Below are positions 1 to 10,083 of a stretch of DNA of 64,000 bases, piece by piece. Origin of the DNA: Bradyrhizobium niftali. GTDB taxonomy: Bacteria > Pseudomonadota > Alphaproteobacteria > Rhizobiales > Xanthobacteraceae. The stretch covers positions 62,001 to 126,000 of the forward strand of contig NZ_SPQT01000005.1 of NCBI RefSeq assembly GCF_004571025.1, written 5' to 3'. The stretch's first letter is position 1; each line of letters starts with the position of its first letter. The position numbers and the translations under genes are program-made. The notes under the pieces are model-generated. The model was given only the letters and a program-made list of their open reading frames with translations, made no database searches and was not told the DNA's origin.

Positions 1-3000
1 AGCTTCGGCATTCTTAGCGTCGCTTTCGATCCGCTGGTCGCCGCTGCTGCTCGCCGCGACGGGCGCAGCATCGGGCTCCTCGGCGGTGATCGACATCGCC
101 ATGAAGCGCTGCACACGGGCGCGGGCTTCCGCGAGCTGGGTGGCGCCAAGGGTAAAGCCGATGCTGACCGAGAGCGTGCAGCCGAACGCCGAGATTGCGA
201 CGCGCGCATGCACCTGGGCACCGACGCCTTCAGTCGAGATGACCATCTCCACCGAGGCCGAAAGCTGCAGCGAGCGCGAGAAGCTGATGCGGATCGTGAA
301 GGACTTGAAGCCGAGGTCGACTTCGAGCCAGGCACGGATCGACATCGCCAGTGACGCATCCAGAGCGATCAAGCCATAAATCAGCGAGCCCTTGATCCGC
401 CACGACAGATAGCAGATCACCCGCGCGACCAGATGCGCGTCTAGGGTCGCCTCGCCCGCGACGCCGACGGGCCCGATCTGAAGCGCCCCGCCGAAACGGA
501 AAAATGCATCGGCCTCGATGTTGTAGCCCCACAACAGCCCGTCATCGGCCGCGCGGAAGATCATGCCGCCGCGCACCGTGACGCGCATGTTGGGCTCGTT
601 CATCAGGCGGACCACGAGTTGGTCGGGCCAGCCCATTTCGTAGTGAAACAGGCCGGGCTTGATGAACAGGGTGACTGACCAGTCGATCGAGCGCAGCGCC
701 CTGCGCAGCGGCGGCTCAGAATCGCCGGATTTTGCCAGCGCCGGGATGCGATTGCCGATGTAGCCCTGGCTGTCGCCTATGCCGCGGGCAAGCAGCCGCT
801 TGTGCGGCGCTGAAATGTACAGGTAGCCGCGGAGGCCCGGGTTGCTCCGCAGCTTGTCCTTGTCCTTGAGGTAGTCGATGTAGTTGGTGCCGAGCCAGCC
901 GCGCAGCCCCATGAAAAGGGTGAAGTCGGAACGGATGGCTGCCACGAGATCGAACAGGAATGGATTTTCTGCCGCTTCCTCCGCTTCTTCCTTCCAACTC
1001 TTCTCCGCCGGATAGGCCTGGATCGCGCCCTTCAGCGCCAGCGTGACGTGATCGCCCTCGACCTCGGGGCGCCAGGCGGAGAATTTGTGAAGGTCGCCTT
1101 GCCGCTTGGAGATGTCGTCGAGCGCGCTGATCAGCTTTGGAATCGAAGTCGCCCGATCGGCTGCGGCGAGCGCCTCGAGCGTGTAACGGAAGCCGAAACC
1201 GAAGCCGACCTCGCGCAGATAGAAGGTCCAGACGACGGCCGGTATTTCGACCGCCATCTGGCGCTTCTCCGCATAGAAGAAGAACGACTTGCGCCGCTCG
1301 CCCGGATGATCCTCCCGTTCCAGTTCGAGAAAACCCAGGCTTGCGGCAAGGTTGCCGAATCCGGGAATCTCCAGCTCACCTTCCCCCAGGAAGCCGTAGG
1401 TGTTGTAGCCGGGCGGCGCCAGCTCGGTGCCTTCCACGGTCGTGCCGGGATCGACCGCCAGCACGGCGCCGCGGACGTGGATCGCGCCCTTGAGATTCAG
1501 ATCGACACCCAGCCCGTCCGCCCTGATGCGGGGCAGCGACTGGCCCTTGGCGGGCGGCGCAATCCACAAGCCGTGAAAGTCGATCTTCGGCTGCATGATG
1601 TCGCCGATTTCGACGAACTTGATTTGGCCGGATACGTTGACCGCGGGGTCGCCGCCGAACTTCGGAGAGGCCGGATGATAACCGAAACCCCGTATTTCGA
1701 ACGAGAAGAGATTGAACAGGCTGAAGGTTTTCTTGGGATTGAGCGATTTCTGAAACGAGATGTGCTTGAGCAGAACCCGCGGATCCGCAGACAAGGGCGT
1801 GCGCTCGAGGTTCATCTCGACGCCATCGAGGAACTGGAGCAGCCCGCTCTCGAACTCGCCCGATTTCGGCGTGAACCGCAACGAACCCGTCACGAGATAG
1901 TAGAAGTGATATCCGTTGTCCTTGACGAAGGAGATGTCGAGGTCGGTGATCGTGAGCGTGAAACGCGACGCGTGACAGACGATCGGGTCTCCCTTCTTGT
2001 CGAGCTCGACCTTGCCCGATTGCAACACGATGCCTTCCTTGGCGTCCTCTCCGAACGTCAGCGCCACGGTGCAGTCGGCATCGCCGATCAGCTTTGGCGG
2101 CAGCGATCCTCGCCCGGCGATCGATGCCGAGACCAGCCGACCGGCCTTGATCTCCAGCGAGCCGCCGGTGAAGCGGAACGGCACGTCGATCCCATTCATC
2201 TGCACGGCAGCGTCGCGGACCCTGGCCTTCAGATCGAGGCCACCGGCGCTGATCTTGAAGATATCGACGTCGAACACCACACCTTTGCCGTCGGAGGACA
2301 GGCCATCGAAACGCAGCTCCATCCGGGCGTTCGTCGTGTTCAGCTCGAAGCCGCTCTGGCCACCGGTGAAACCCAGCTGGAACATGTCGACCGGCGTGTC
2401 GGCAAGGCGTTCCTCTTCCTTCTTCTGCTCGACCACCCAGACAAGGCCGAGCGCATGCTCCTCGATGCGCCGCGACTTGATCGGAAACAGCTTCCCCGCC
2501 TCGACAGTGACGTCGAAATTGTCGAGGCTGAGCTTGGTCTGCAGCGTGACCTCGGTTTCAACGCCGGCGGCCTTGAGACCCAGAATGAGGTCGACCTCCG
2601 CAAAACGATTCGGGCCGGAAATGTTGGCTTTCGTGTTGGTGTCTTTGACCCAGATGACGTTCGACAGTGAGTTCTGCAGCTTGTCGAGAAAGCTCGGCGG
2701 TTTCGGACCGCTCGTTTCCATGCCGGGCTCGCCCATGCCCAGCAACGGCAAGATGCGTTTCTTGTCGAACTGGACGGAGACGTCGAATTTGTCCTGAATC
2801 GGTTTGAGCACGAACGCACCGGAGACCGTTTTGGCCTTGATGCTGGCCGACGGTACAGGCAGTGGAAGGTCGGTAACTTCCCCATCGAGACATTGGAGAA
2901 ATATCGGGTTGCCGCGATTGAGTCCGGCAACGACAACGACGAGGCTGCCCGCATTCGCGCTGTCCAGAAGGTTCAAGTCGAGCTCAAGCAGCGGCTTTGC

Positions 3001-4926
3001 CGCGCGGTCTCCGGTGCCCGCGTCGGCGTCGCGCACCGGTTTTGTGGTGCTTGCTCCAGCAGTCGTGCTCTTCAGCCATAGATCGGTCGATAGGCTCGCT
3101 GCGGTCAGTTTCGCGCCCGCAGCCACAACATCGTGCGTCAGCGTCAGATAGGCGCCGGGCTGGCTGACGAAGTCGATCAACAGCCCCGGCTGCCAGCCGT
3201 TGTCGATGTCCACCTGCACGCCGAGCGCACCGCCCGCGATCTTCCTGCCCGTCGCCGGATTCGGCTCCGCGACCGGCGGCAAGGTGATCAAGACCTGCCT
3301 AAGCTCGATCGGGTCGGTCGCGATCCGGATTTCGACAACGAGATTCGGGGTGTCCTTGCTGAGATTCCTGAGTTCTTTCAGCGCCGCTCCAATCAGCTCG
3401 GCGATGCCGGACAGAATCTTGGATACCAGGTCGGCAACGCTGTCGACGATCTCACCAGCGACAAGCACGGCAGCCCGCGCGACCGCGGCCGCCATCTTCC
3501 CGATGATTACGATGATCTCTTCGGCTTGCTTGGCGGCGGAGGCGACCAGCTCGAACATGATCTTGACGATCGGAGCCGCTTCGCGTGCAACGGCCGCGGC
3601 CGCGTCGGCGATCAGCTGGATCGGATACGGCTCCACCAGACGTAATTCCGTGATCTGGGCGCCTTTTGGGGACAGCTTGAGCTTTCCGGAGAAGGCGAGA
3701 AATGCTGTGGGCTCGTCGCGAACCCGGACAATGAGACGACGGAAACTCACATCGACCCACAACGACTCACCGCCGGTCGATACTGACGGCACGACGGTCA
3801 GACCTTCCCAGGACACTTCCAGTGGCCCGAAGCGAGACGTGCCGGGTTGGACCTCGAGTGGATCCCTGACGGTGATGGTTGCGTCGACGACGAGCTTGGT
3901 CGCCGTGGAGGCAAACCGCATCGCCTCGAACGTGGCCACCGGCGCCGCGCCGCCATCCTTGTTCTGCTTGATTGTCGCTTTGAATTTGGCGAGCTTGCCT
4001 TCGATCAGGGCATCGGCCCAGTCGCCCTCGGCGAGATCCTGTGTCACGACGGCCCAGTCGATGCCGCCCGCGCCTCCCGGTCTCACGCGCAGCGCCAGCC
4101 GCGCTTCCTCGTTCGGCCCCGGAGCAGGATCCTGTTCGAAGCTGGCTTCGATCTTCGCCGCTTCAACCTTGCTCACCAGCCGGTGGAAGGCGCCGGCGAG
4201 TCCATTCAGCCCGCTCTTCAGCTTCAGCGGACTGTGAATGGACGGCAGATTGAGTGAAGGCAGCTCGAATTCCGGGAGGCTGATGTTGAAATCGTCCACG
4301 TCGATGCGCAATGTCGCGCTGGTCTCCATCTCGACGATGCACACCAGCGATACCGATCGCTTGACGGCGCCAATCGAAAGGCTGGCGCCGCCGACCACCT
4401 CGCACCTGCCGCTGAACTTGATCTGCGGCGGATTCTGCTCAAGCATGCTTTCGTCGAGCAGCCTGAGCTTGATTGATCCGCCGGCAAAGGCATTGCCGCT
4501 TCCGAACGGCGACGCGACGCCCAGAAAAACAGCCCCCGTCGCCGAAATCTCGACGACCTGAAGGCGTCGCTGGGCCTCGTGCAACAAAGCGGCAAACTGT
4601 CGCACGAGACTCGCTTTGGCGGCGTTGAGCGCAGTGGTGAGCTCGCCGTTGAGTTCGGCCTCCGTTCGAAATCCGGTCTTGTCTTCCTTGATCAATCCGG
4701 CCGGAACGTCGATCGGCTTGGCTAACGCGACGCTGACAGGTTCAGTCACGTCAGCCTTGACGATGACCTTCGTGATTTGAAATACCGCGCGGTTCAGCTT
4801 TTCCGGCGAGGGGCCGTCGTACTCGAATATCTTGCCCGGCGCCCCTGAAGCGATGTCTCCTTCAAGCTGAAGCTCCCAGCTCAGCCCGCCCGGAAGAGGT
4901 CCGCCAAATGCCCTCAGCCCTGTCAT
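1..4926 (-). CDS. Very large beta-rich hypothetical protein, C-terminus outside window
   Basis: An uninterrupted minus-strand frame runs from an ATG at 4926 to the left edge, at least 1642 codons, so the 3' end lies outside the window. I do not recognise it securely. The protein has no signal peptide and no clear catalytic motif. Most of it alternates short hydrophobic and charged stretches with many Gly, Asp and Val residues, as in long beta-solenoid or repeated beta-sandwich proteins. An Ala/Ile/Val-rich helical segment lies at about residues 440-520. Large cytosolic DUF6603-type proteins have this look, but that is a weak guess. The ATG follows a 219-bp divergent gap shared with the membrane protein at 5146. 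Long plus-strand frames across this interval (for example 1048-2670 and 3200-4237) are shadows. The frame choice is secure because the translation stays protein-like throughout. Confidence 0.8.
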   Translation of the reverse strand, partial: MTGLRAFGGPLPGGLSWELQLEGDIASGAPGKIFEYDGPSPEKLNRAVFQITKVIVKADVTEPVSVALAKPIDVPAGLIKEDKTGFRTEAELNGELTTALNAAKASLVRQFAALLHEAQRRLQVVEISATGAVFLGVASPFGSGNAFAGGSIKLRLLDESMLEQNPPQIKFSGRCEVVGGASLSIGAVKRSVSLVCIVEMETSATLRIDVDDFNISLPEFELPSLNLPSIHSPLKLKSGLNGLAGAFHRLVSKVEAAKIEASFEQDPAPGPNEEARLALRVRPGGAGGIDWAVVTQDLAEGDWADALIEGKLAKFKATIKQNKDGGAAPVATFEAMRFASTATKLVVDATITVRDPLEVQPGTSRFGPLEVSWEGLTVVPSVSTGGESLWVDVSFRRLIVRVRDEPTAFLAFSGKLKLSPKGAQITELRLVEPYPIQLIADAAAAVAREAAPIVKIMFELVASAAKQAEEIIVIIGKMAAAVARAAVLVAGEIVDSVADLVSKILSGIAELIGAALKELRNLSKDTPNLVVEIRIATDPIELRQVLITLPPVAEPNPATGRKIAGGALGVQVDIDNGWQPGLLIDFVSQPGAYLTLTHDVVAAGAKLTAASLSTDLWLKSTTAGASTTKPVRDADAGTGDRAAKPLLELDLNLLDSANAGSLVVVVAGLNRGNPIFLQCLDGEVTDLPLPVPSASIKAKTVSGAFVLKPIQDKFDVSVQFDKKRILPLLGMGEPGMETSGPKPPSFLDKLQNSLSNVIWVKDTNTKANISGPNRFAEVDLILGLKAAGVETEVTLQTKLSLDNFDVTVEAGKLFPIKSRRIEEHALGLVWVVEQKKEEERLADTPVDMFQLGFTGGQSGFELNTTNARMELRFDGLSSDGKGVVFDVDIFKISAGGLDLKARVRDAAVQMNGIDVPFRFTGGSLEIKAGRLVSASIAGRGSLPPKLIGDADCTVALTFGEDAKEGIVLQSGKVELDKKGDPIVCHASRFTLTITDLDISFVKDNGYHFYYLVTGSLRFTPKSGEFESGLLQFLDGVEMNLERTPLSADPRVLLKHISFQKSLNPKKTFSLFNLFSFEIRGFGYHPASPKFGGDPAVNVSGQIKFVEIGDIMQPKIDFHGLWIAPPAKGQSLPRIRADGLGVDLNLKGAIHVRGAVLAVDPGTTVEGTELAPPGYNTYGFLGEGELEIPGFGNLAASLGFLELEREDHPGERRKSFFFYAEKRQMAVEIPAVVWTFYLREVGFGFGFRYTLEALAAADRATSIPKLISALDDISKRQGDLHKFSAWRPEVEGDHVTLALKGAIQAYPAEKSWKEEAEEAAENPFLFDLVAAIRSDFTLFMGLRGWLGTNYIDYLKDKDKLRSNPGLRGYLYISAPHKRLLARGIGDSQGYIGNRIPALAKSGDSEPPLRRALRSIDWSVTLFIKPGLFHYEMGWPDQLVVRLMNEPNMRVTVRGGMIFRAADDGLLWGYNIEADAFFRFGGALQIGPVGVAGEATLDAHLVARVICYLSWRIKGSLIYGLIALDASLAMSIRAWLEVDLGFKSFTIRISFSRSLQLSASVEMVISTEGVGAQVHARVAISAFGCTLSVSIGFTLGATQLAEARARVQRFMAMSITAEEPDAAPVAASSSGDQRIESDAKNAEA

Positions 4927-5145
4927 TGGACACGCCCCAAAAATGAACTGACAAAAAATGAAATGGTGAACTGCTTGCGGGCCCCTCCGATCCGCCTCAA
5001 AAGCTGCTGCACTGCACGCTTAAAAATTTCATTCGCGTTATGATTGCAAAATTCATCTAATCATACATCATAGTGCTTGGCTAGGGAGTGCGGAGGTGAA
5101 GCGAAGCGCGGGCGACGTTAGTCGATCGCTTGGGGGAGATAGCCA

Positions 5146-7128
5146 ATGGCTGACAGTGATATTGAATTGATTTCATCATTTGTTTGGGGCGAGTCCAGCG
5201 GACTGAGCGGTCTGGGTGACGAGCCCGACAAGGCACTGGACCGGCTGTGGTCCGATCTTGCCCACATCGCGATGAAAGCGCGGCCGCTTGGATTGCTCGG
5301 ACAAATGAAGCGCTCGGGAAGTTCGGTCGGCACCGATGAGACTGCGAACTACACCCGCATGAAGGAGGCCGTCAGAAGGGTCGTCGAGGAAAAATACGGC
5401 GGCCAGGGCCTGCCGCAGCAGGCGGCTTTGTGGCAGATCGATGCCGACGGCAGATTGCTTTTCAACGCGGGCGACGCCGGTCAGGCGCCGCCGTCCTGGA
5501 TTTTTCAGCCGACCGCGACCCAGGCTGGAGAGTTTTCCAGCAAAGCCGGCGCGCGATTCCGCCTCTATGAACTGAAAGATCCACCGGCCGCCGGTCTGAT
5601 GGGTTACGTGTCGTCCTACAGTTCGACTGGCCTTGCCATCAGAAAATGGACCGTGCCGATGCCCACGCGCAGGATCGCATGGGGCATTGGCATTGCAGCA
5701 TCGATTCTCTTCGTCTTCGGCGGCGTTCTGGCAAAACGGACCGGAGAGGCAGATGGCGCAATCCGCATGGAGATGGCAACCGCTGATTTCCAATACGACA
5801 TCGTCTTCAAGCTGGCCAATAACTGCATCAACGATCAGAAACTGTTTCCGAAGTGGAAGCGCGGCGCATGCAGCTTTCTTCAGGAAGGCGACAAATACGT
5901 TATGCCGCGCAAGGTTGAGGAGGCCGAGGCAGCTCGCGCGAAGGAGGCACAAGCAAAGGGCGTTGCCGTACAAGCGGCTGCGGTAGTTGTGGCTGCCCCC
6001 ACTGCTACACCTACGGCGGCACCCTCGGCTACGCCGACGCCCGCCCCCACGGCAACACCAACACCCGCCCCCACGGCTGCGCCGACGGCGGCACCTACAG
6101 CTGCACCGAGTGCGTCACCGGCACCTTCGCAGAACGGTTCAGCTCCCAAAAAGGACGTCAGAGAGTTCGGCGACGTCGGCGCGACAATCGCGTTGATACG
6201 CAAATGCCTGAACGTAGGGCTGGCGGCGCCGCCCACCGAGGACAAGCCGGCAGGAACTACCGATGCCGATGCTGCTGCCGCCGCCGCGGATCAAGCCGCA
6301 TCCTGTGAATTGATCGCGCGTAGCGCCGGCAATCTCGTTCCTGTGAAGGCGGATGCCGGTCTTCTCAACAACTCCGTAGCGATGCTCTTTGGAGCCAAGC
6401 TTGTCGCCGGAACGAGGTCAATTCTGCTGCAGCTGTTCTTGACCACGATCGGGATCGCAGGGCTCGCGATCGCTCTCGGTCTAGGCACCAAGGGCCGAGT
6501 TGACGGCATCTGGGTCGACGAGCGCAACCGTGTATCGCTGGCGCGCGCGCAGGTGACGCTGTGGACCATCGTCGCGCTCGGGGGCTTCGCTACAATCGCC
6601 CTATACAATGTGGGGCTAGGGGCGCCGGTCGCGTTTCCGCAAATCCCGGCATCGATTGCGGCCGCCCTAGGCATCGCTTTTGCCGCGCCGATGATCTCGG
6701 CGCTCATCCTCAAGACCAAGGGGCTCGAGGATGTCACGACAGTGGGAGGATCTGCCAGAGACGCCAAGGATTTCGCGGGTCGCGGTGATTTTCTGACGGC
6801 GCCGCCTTCGGGGCTCGAGACGCGGGCGGATCCTACCCTGGCATCCATCGCCGATGTGTTCATGGGCGAGAAGGTGACGGATGCGGGCAACGTCGACATA
6901 TCGAGATTGCAGAACGTCGTGCTGACAGTCACCCTGGTGCTCGGATATTTCGCGATGCTGACCGGACAGCTTCGTGCGATATCTCCGGACAGCATCCTGA
7001 GCGGGTTGGACCACCTTCCCGATCCGGGCGCTGCCTTCACTGCGGTTCTGCTGGTCAGCCACGTGACCTATCTTGGCACCAAAGCGTACACTACGGCCGC
7101 CCCCGCAACCGGTGACAAGCCCTACTGA
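5146..7128 (+). CDS. Multi-TM hypothetical membrane protein with Pro/Ala/Thr-rich linker
   Basis: A 660-residue protein. Its ATG follows a GGGGGAG ribosome-binding site by about 6 bases. Residues 1-170 form a soluble domain. One membrane segment lies near 175-196, then a segment with several Cys at 227-242, then a low-complexity Pro/Ala/Thr linker at about 284-332. The C-terminal third carries further hydrophobic segments near 425-447, 470-490, 502-521, 590-607 and 628-645. The motif around 456-472 (GIWVDERNRVSLARAQ), placed just before a membrane helix, recurs in uncharacterised bacterial membrane proteins; I know no function for it. The gene is divergent from the giant gene to its left and sits 9 bp before the next plus-strand gene, so 5146-7800 is probably one transcript. 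No enzyme motif is visible. Confidence 0.85.
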   Translation: MADSDIELISSFVWGESSGLSGLGDEPDKALDRLWSDLAHIAMKARPLGLLGQMKRSGSSVGTDETANYTRMKEAVRRVVEEKYGGQGLPQQAALWQIDADGRLLFNAGDAGQAPPSWIFQPTATQAGEFSSKAGARFRLYELKDPPAAGLMGYVSSYSSTGLAIRKWTVPMPTRRIAWGIGIAASILFVFGGVLAKRTGEADGAIRMEMATADFQYDIVFKLANNCINDQKLFPKWKRGACSFLQEGDKYVMPRKVEEAEAARAKEAQAKGVAVQAAAVVVAAPTATPTAAPSATPTPAPTATPTPAPTAAPTAAPTAAPSASPAPSQNGSAPKKDVREFGDVGATIALIRKCLNVGLAAPPTEDKPAGTTDADAAAAAADQAASCELIARSAGNLVPVKADAGLLNNSVAMLFGAKLVAGTRSILLQLFLTTIGIAGLAIALGLGTKGRVDGIWVDERNRVSLARAQVTLWTIVALGGFATIALYNVGLGAPVAFPQIPASIAAALGIAFAAPMISALILKTKGLEDVTTVGGSARDAKDFAGRGDFLTAPPSGLETRADPTLASIADVFMGEKVTDAGNVDISRLQNVVLTVTLVLGYFAMLTGQLRAISPDSILSGLDHLPDPGAAFTAVLLVSHVTYLGTKAYTTAAPATGDKPY

Positions 7129-7137
7129 GATTTGAAG

Positions 7138-7800
7138 ATGCCGGATTCGAACGCAGCATCCTTCATTGGACTGGGCCTAACCGCGGCGGGGTTTGCATTT
7201 GCTCTTTATCAATATCGGAGGAACAGCGAGGAGGCCGACCGTGCCCGGAGACGGGAACGTGCCGTCATGGCCGTCGAACATATGAAAGAGTTCTACGATG
7301 ACCCGAACGTGAAATTCGCAATGCAGCTGCTCGATCACGGACGGGCCCATCTCGAGGGCGCCGGCGAAGTTGCGGCTTCCGAGTTGAGTGACGCCTTGAA
7401 ACAACACTGGGTCGACACACGGCGCGGATCGGAGCAGGAGGGGACAGAGAAAAAATCGTTTACGGCTAGAGATCGAGCGATACGCACTGCGTTTGACGGT
7501 TTTCTCGTGCAGCTGGAGTCGATCGAGCATCTCATCGTCAACGGCGTGATCGGCGCTCGCGAATTCGGAGAATTATTTTCGTATTGGCTAACTCTTCTGG
7601 GGGAGACGGCCCGCCCCGATGACAAGATCGGCCACCTGTCCGATGACGCTCGGAGCGCGCTATGGACTTACATCCGGGTCTATCAGTTCGATGCCGTGGT
7701 ACGCCTCTTTGCGAGATACGGCCGCGCCGCACCCCCGGGGGTAGAGGGTCGCTTCGTCGCGCGCGGCAATGCGAAGATTCCTTTGGAGCAATTATTCTAG
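7138..7800 (+). CDS. Small membrane-anchored protein, DUF4760-like
   Basis: A 220-residue protein starting at ATG 7138; a TTG six bases upstream is an alternative. One N-terminal membrane segment (about residues 8-27) is followed by a basic Arg-rich stretch and a soluble helical domain with a VEHMKEFYDDPNVKFAMQLLD-like helix. This layout is like DUF4760-type proteins of unknown function, a tentative link. It starts 9 bp after the preceding membrane protein and is probably cotranscribed with it. Nothing suggests an enzyme. Confidence 0.75.
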   Translation: MPDSNAASFIGLGLTAAGFAFALYQYRRNSEEADRARRRERAVMAVEHMKEFYDDPNVKFAMQLLDHGRAHLEGAGEVAASELSDALKQHWVDTRRGSEQEGTEKKSFTARDRAIRTAFDGFLVQLESIEHLIVNGVIGAREFGELFSYWLTLLGETARPDDKIGHLSDDARSALWTYIRVYQFDAVVRLFARYGRAAPPGVEGRFVARGNAKIPLEQLF

Positions 7801-7929
7801 ACGTCGTTCGTTGCCCGGCAGTTTCAGAATCGAGAGATGGACCGCTTTGCTGCTGGATGAGAACGTCGACGCTTTTCATAGTTTAAGGGCGTGCGTCCAC
7901 TGAAGACGCATCATGACGGAGGACAGGCC

Positions 7930-8457
7930 ATGGGGAAGATCGAATTTCCGCTGCCGACCGAAACCGACGAGATGCTTGTGGTCGGCGCGATCTTCTCGGA
8001 AGCGACGACCGGCGCGAACGCAAGCGACGACGAGAAGCGTGCCATCGGTCTGTGCGTTGTCAACATGGCCTACTACGCGCGCATGACGACGCAGAACGGC
8101 AAGAAGTGTTTCAACACGACATTCGGCGACGGCACGATCATCAAGGCCATCAAGACAAGCGTAAAGGGCTACGACACTCCTCGCTGGAGACTGGTCATGA
8201 ACGGCGACGTTCTCAAGACAAAGGCCGCCCTCGAAAAGGATCTCGACGCACTCGAAACAGCCGTCCTGAAAAACGTCGTCTCGATTGCTGCCGCGGTGAT
8301 GAAGGCCGCTTTGCCCGCGGCCGGCCCCGGTTCGACACGCGCCCCGCTGCAGTTCAACCAGGCCGCCAATGATCCACCGAGCAAGCGGGAGCAAAAGATA
8401 TTCAATCTTGGAAGCCACACGTTCTACGGATTTATCGCCGGAAGGGAGTGTCAGTGA
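7930..8457 (+). CDS. SleB-like cell wall hydrolase domain protein
   Basis: A 175-residue protein. I chose ATG 7930 because ACGGAGGA stands 6 bases upstream, although the frame is open from 7891. The order of elements resembles the Hydrolase_2/SleB fold. An early Glu lies in IFSEATTGANASDDEKRAIG (about residues 23-42), followed by a helix with VVNMAYYA. A G-S-H-T-F-Y-G-F element near the C-terminus matches the GNHxFY end of SleB proteins. No signal peptide is seen, so it may act in the cytosol, be delivered by another route, or no longer be a cell wall enzyme. The stop overlaps a possible GTG start at 8454 (GTGA), but the downstream frame looks decayed. Confidence 0.6.
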   Translation: MGKIEFPLPTETDEMLVVGAIFSEATTGANASDDEKRAIGLCVVNMAYYARMTTQNGKKCFNTTFGDGTIIKAIKTSVKGYDTPRWRLVMNGDVLKTKAALEKDLDALETAVLKNVVSIAAAVMKAALPAAGPGSTRAPLQFNQAANDPPSKREQKIFNLGSHTFYGFIAGRECQ

Positions 8458-9258
8458 ACATCCTTTCCAGGTTGCCGGTCGGCCTTCCAGTGGTGGCGGG
8501 CGAGACGCCACGTGGAGCAGAGCACATCCCTCCAGGTGGCGACCGGTTATCTGAAGCAGTTCGGCCCCAGCGCTCAACCCATCAGGCATTTCGCCATCGG
8601 TACAACGCCCAACTTCCTCGCAGAACTTGCAGATCGGAAAGTGTCCCGCCGAGCGAGATCGACTGTGTCGTCGATGTAAGGACGTCGCGGGCGTCAGCGA
8701 AAGAAAGAGCGATCGAACGATAATTGCGAGACGACTGAAGCCGCGTGCAACGCTTGTCTGAAAGGGCTGAGCAGCGGTCGCCCGCGCGATCGAAGACGTG
8801 CTCAGAAAGAGTCTGACACACGCGGCGATGAATGCGTCTCGCAGGAGAGGAAAATGCCTGCGAGCATGGCCGACATGGCGCTCAGTGTATGAATCTATCA
8901 GGGCTTGCGGTGCGGCTTCGAGCCAATCCAGATGCATGCGTCGCGTGCGCGATTAACGCTTGTGGATTGTCCTGGATTGTTTTGAGGCGATTTTCAGCGT
9001 CATCAAGCAAGGTTGATATTGGAGCACACGCGCGAGCTCAAGTTTGACAAAAGCGGACTCGGGGGCGAGCGACTATTCTGCAGATGTTCGATTGCCCGAT
9101 CTTGATTACCGCAGCTGGCGCGAGAGGAAGCCGGCAAAGGAGCCCGTTCAGACGCGAACGAAATTGCGGCCTCGTAGGCCGCCCCCGAGGCGAAATAATC
9201 TTTTTGGGCGATGTTCAACATCGCCTTTACCCGATGGACGTCCGAATCTTGCAGTTGG
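8458..9258. other. Gap with possible decayed short reading frame
   Basis: No convincing gene. At 8512-8679 (plus) a 55-residue frame with a natural-looking start (V-E-Q-S-T-S-L-Q-V-A-T-G) sits one frame away from a coupled GTG at 8454. This could be the remains of a frameshifted gene following the SleB-like gene. The rest holds only short random frames. Long minus-strand frames here (7876-8937) are compositional shadows. Confidence 0.35.
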
Positions 9259-10083
9259 TTAGCTGCTCGGCCGCCGCGCCATGTCCAATGCGGAAAGAGG
9301 CACCACCCCGTATCCGTCCCTCAGATGCTCCAACGTGTCCACACCGACCCTTGTCACGATGCGAACGTACCAATGCCAACTCTCCATTAGCAACACCCAG
9401 ATCAGGATGCTCACCGCCTGGATAAATCCCCAAGTAACTTCGGCTGGTCCAGCCCTAACAGAACTTTCTGTCGACATCACTAGGGCAAGCGCCAGCATAA
9501 CAAAAATCCAAACGAGCCCGACAACTCCCCGCCGCCATTTCCAGGTGCCGCAGACTTGGTTCTCGACCAATCGCAACTGCTCCAACGCTATTGCGTCGTA
9601 CGGGTGACTGTATACTTGGCGGGCGTGCTGAATCATGGGCTGAAGAAAAGTTACCAAGTATTGCCACGCGGCATGGTCGACAATAGTAAACAGCGCTAGG
9701 ACCCCGACGAACTGTAGGAATGTGTCCACCCACACCAAGGCTGCACCAACGATGAGGATCGCAAAGGCCATTCCAAACGCCTGCAAGGGCATCTTGCCTT
9801 TGTTCGGTGCGTCCAAGTAAACCCGCTCCTGCAGCCCAACATCCCAGAGCGTTCCCCACACCCACGCGAAGAAATAGACGACGAGGGCGGTCTTCCAGAC
9901 GATCCCGCTGGCAGACGCGTTAGAGATCAGCTGCGCGATCTCTGACGAGGACAAATTGCGGAGCTTCAGCCATGTGAAAGCGAGTGGCAAGACGAAAAAT
10001 ATCGAACGGACCATGAGCCGAGCAACGGCCGCGAGTCTCGTTCGAGAGCCAATGTTCGTCGATTTTACGATTGGATCGGTCAT
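9259..10083 (-). CDS. Hypothetical integral membrane protein
   Basis: A 274-residue protein from ATG 10083, with a G-rich ribosome-binding site about 8 bases upstream; the frame is open to 10173 but that extension looks non-coding. Hydrophobic segments lie at about residues 20-40, 55-80, 100-150 (two helices), 195-215 and 225-245. Between the second and third pairs is a soluble stretch with VYSHPYDAIALEQLRLVENQ. I do not recognise a family or catalytic residues. It is convergent with the SleB-like gene and divergent from the patatin gene, so it is probably a single-gene transcript. Confidence 0.7.
   Translation of the reverse strand: MTDPIVKSTNIGSRTRLAAVARLMVRSIFFVLPLAFTWLKLRNLSSSEIAQLISNASASGIVWKTALVVYFFAWVWGTLWDVGLQERVYLDAPNKGKMPLQAFGMAFAILIVGAALVWVDTFLQFVGVLALFTIVDHAAWQYLVTFLQPMIQHARQVYSHPYDAIALEQLRLVENQVCGTWKWRRGVVGLVWIFVMLALALVMSTESSVRAGPAEVTWGFIQAVSILIWVLLMESWHWYVRIVTRVGVDTLEHLRDGYGVVPLSALDMARRPSS

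Noticed and set aside
1048..2670. 540-codon plus-strand open frame (and 3200-4237) opposite the giant gene
   Set aside because: Antisense shadow of the minus-strand giant gene: Arg/Glu/Asp-rich low-complexity translation, no ribosome-binding site, while the minus frame is continuous and protein-like.
7876..8937. 353-codon minus-strand frame opposite the SleB-like gene
   Set aside because: Translation is Arg/Ser-rich noise; the plus-strand gene has a strong ribosome-binding site and family-like motifs.
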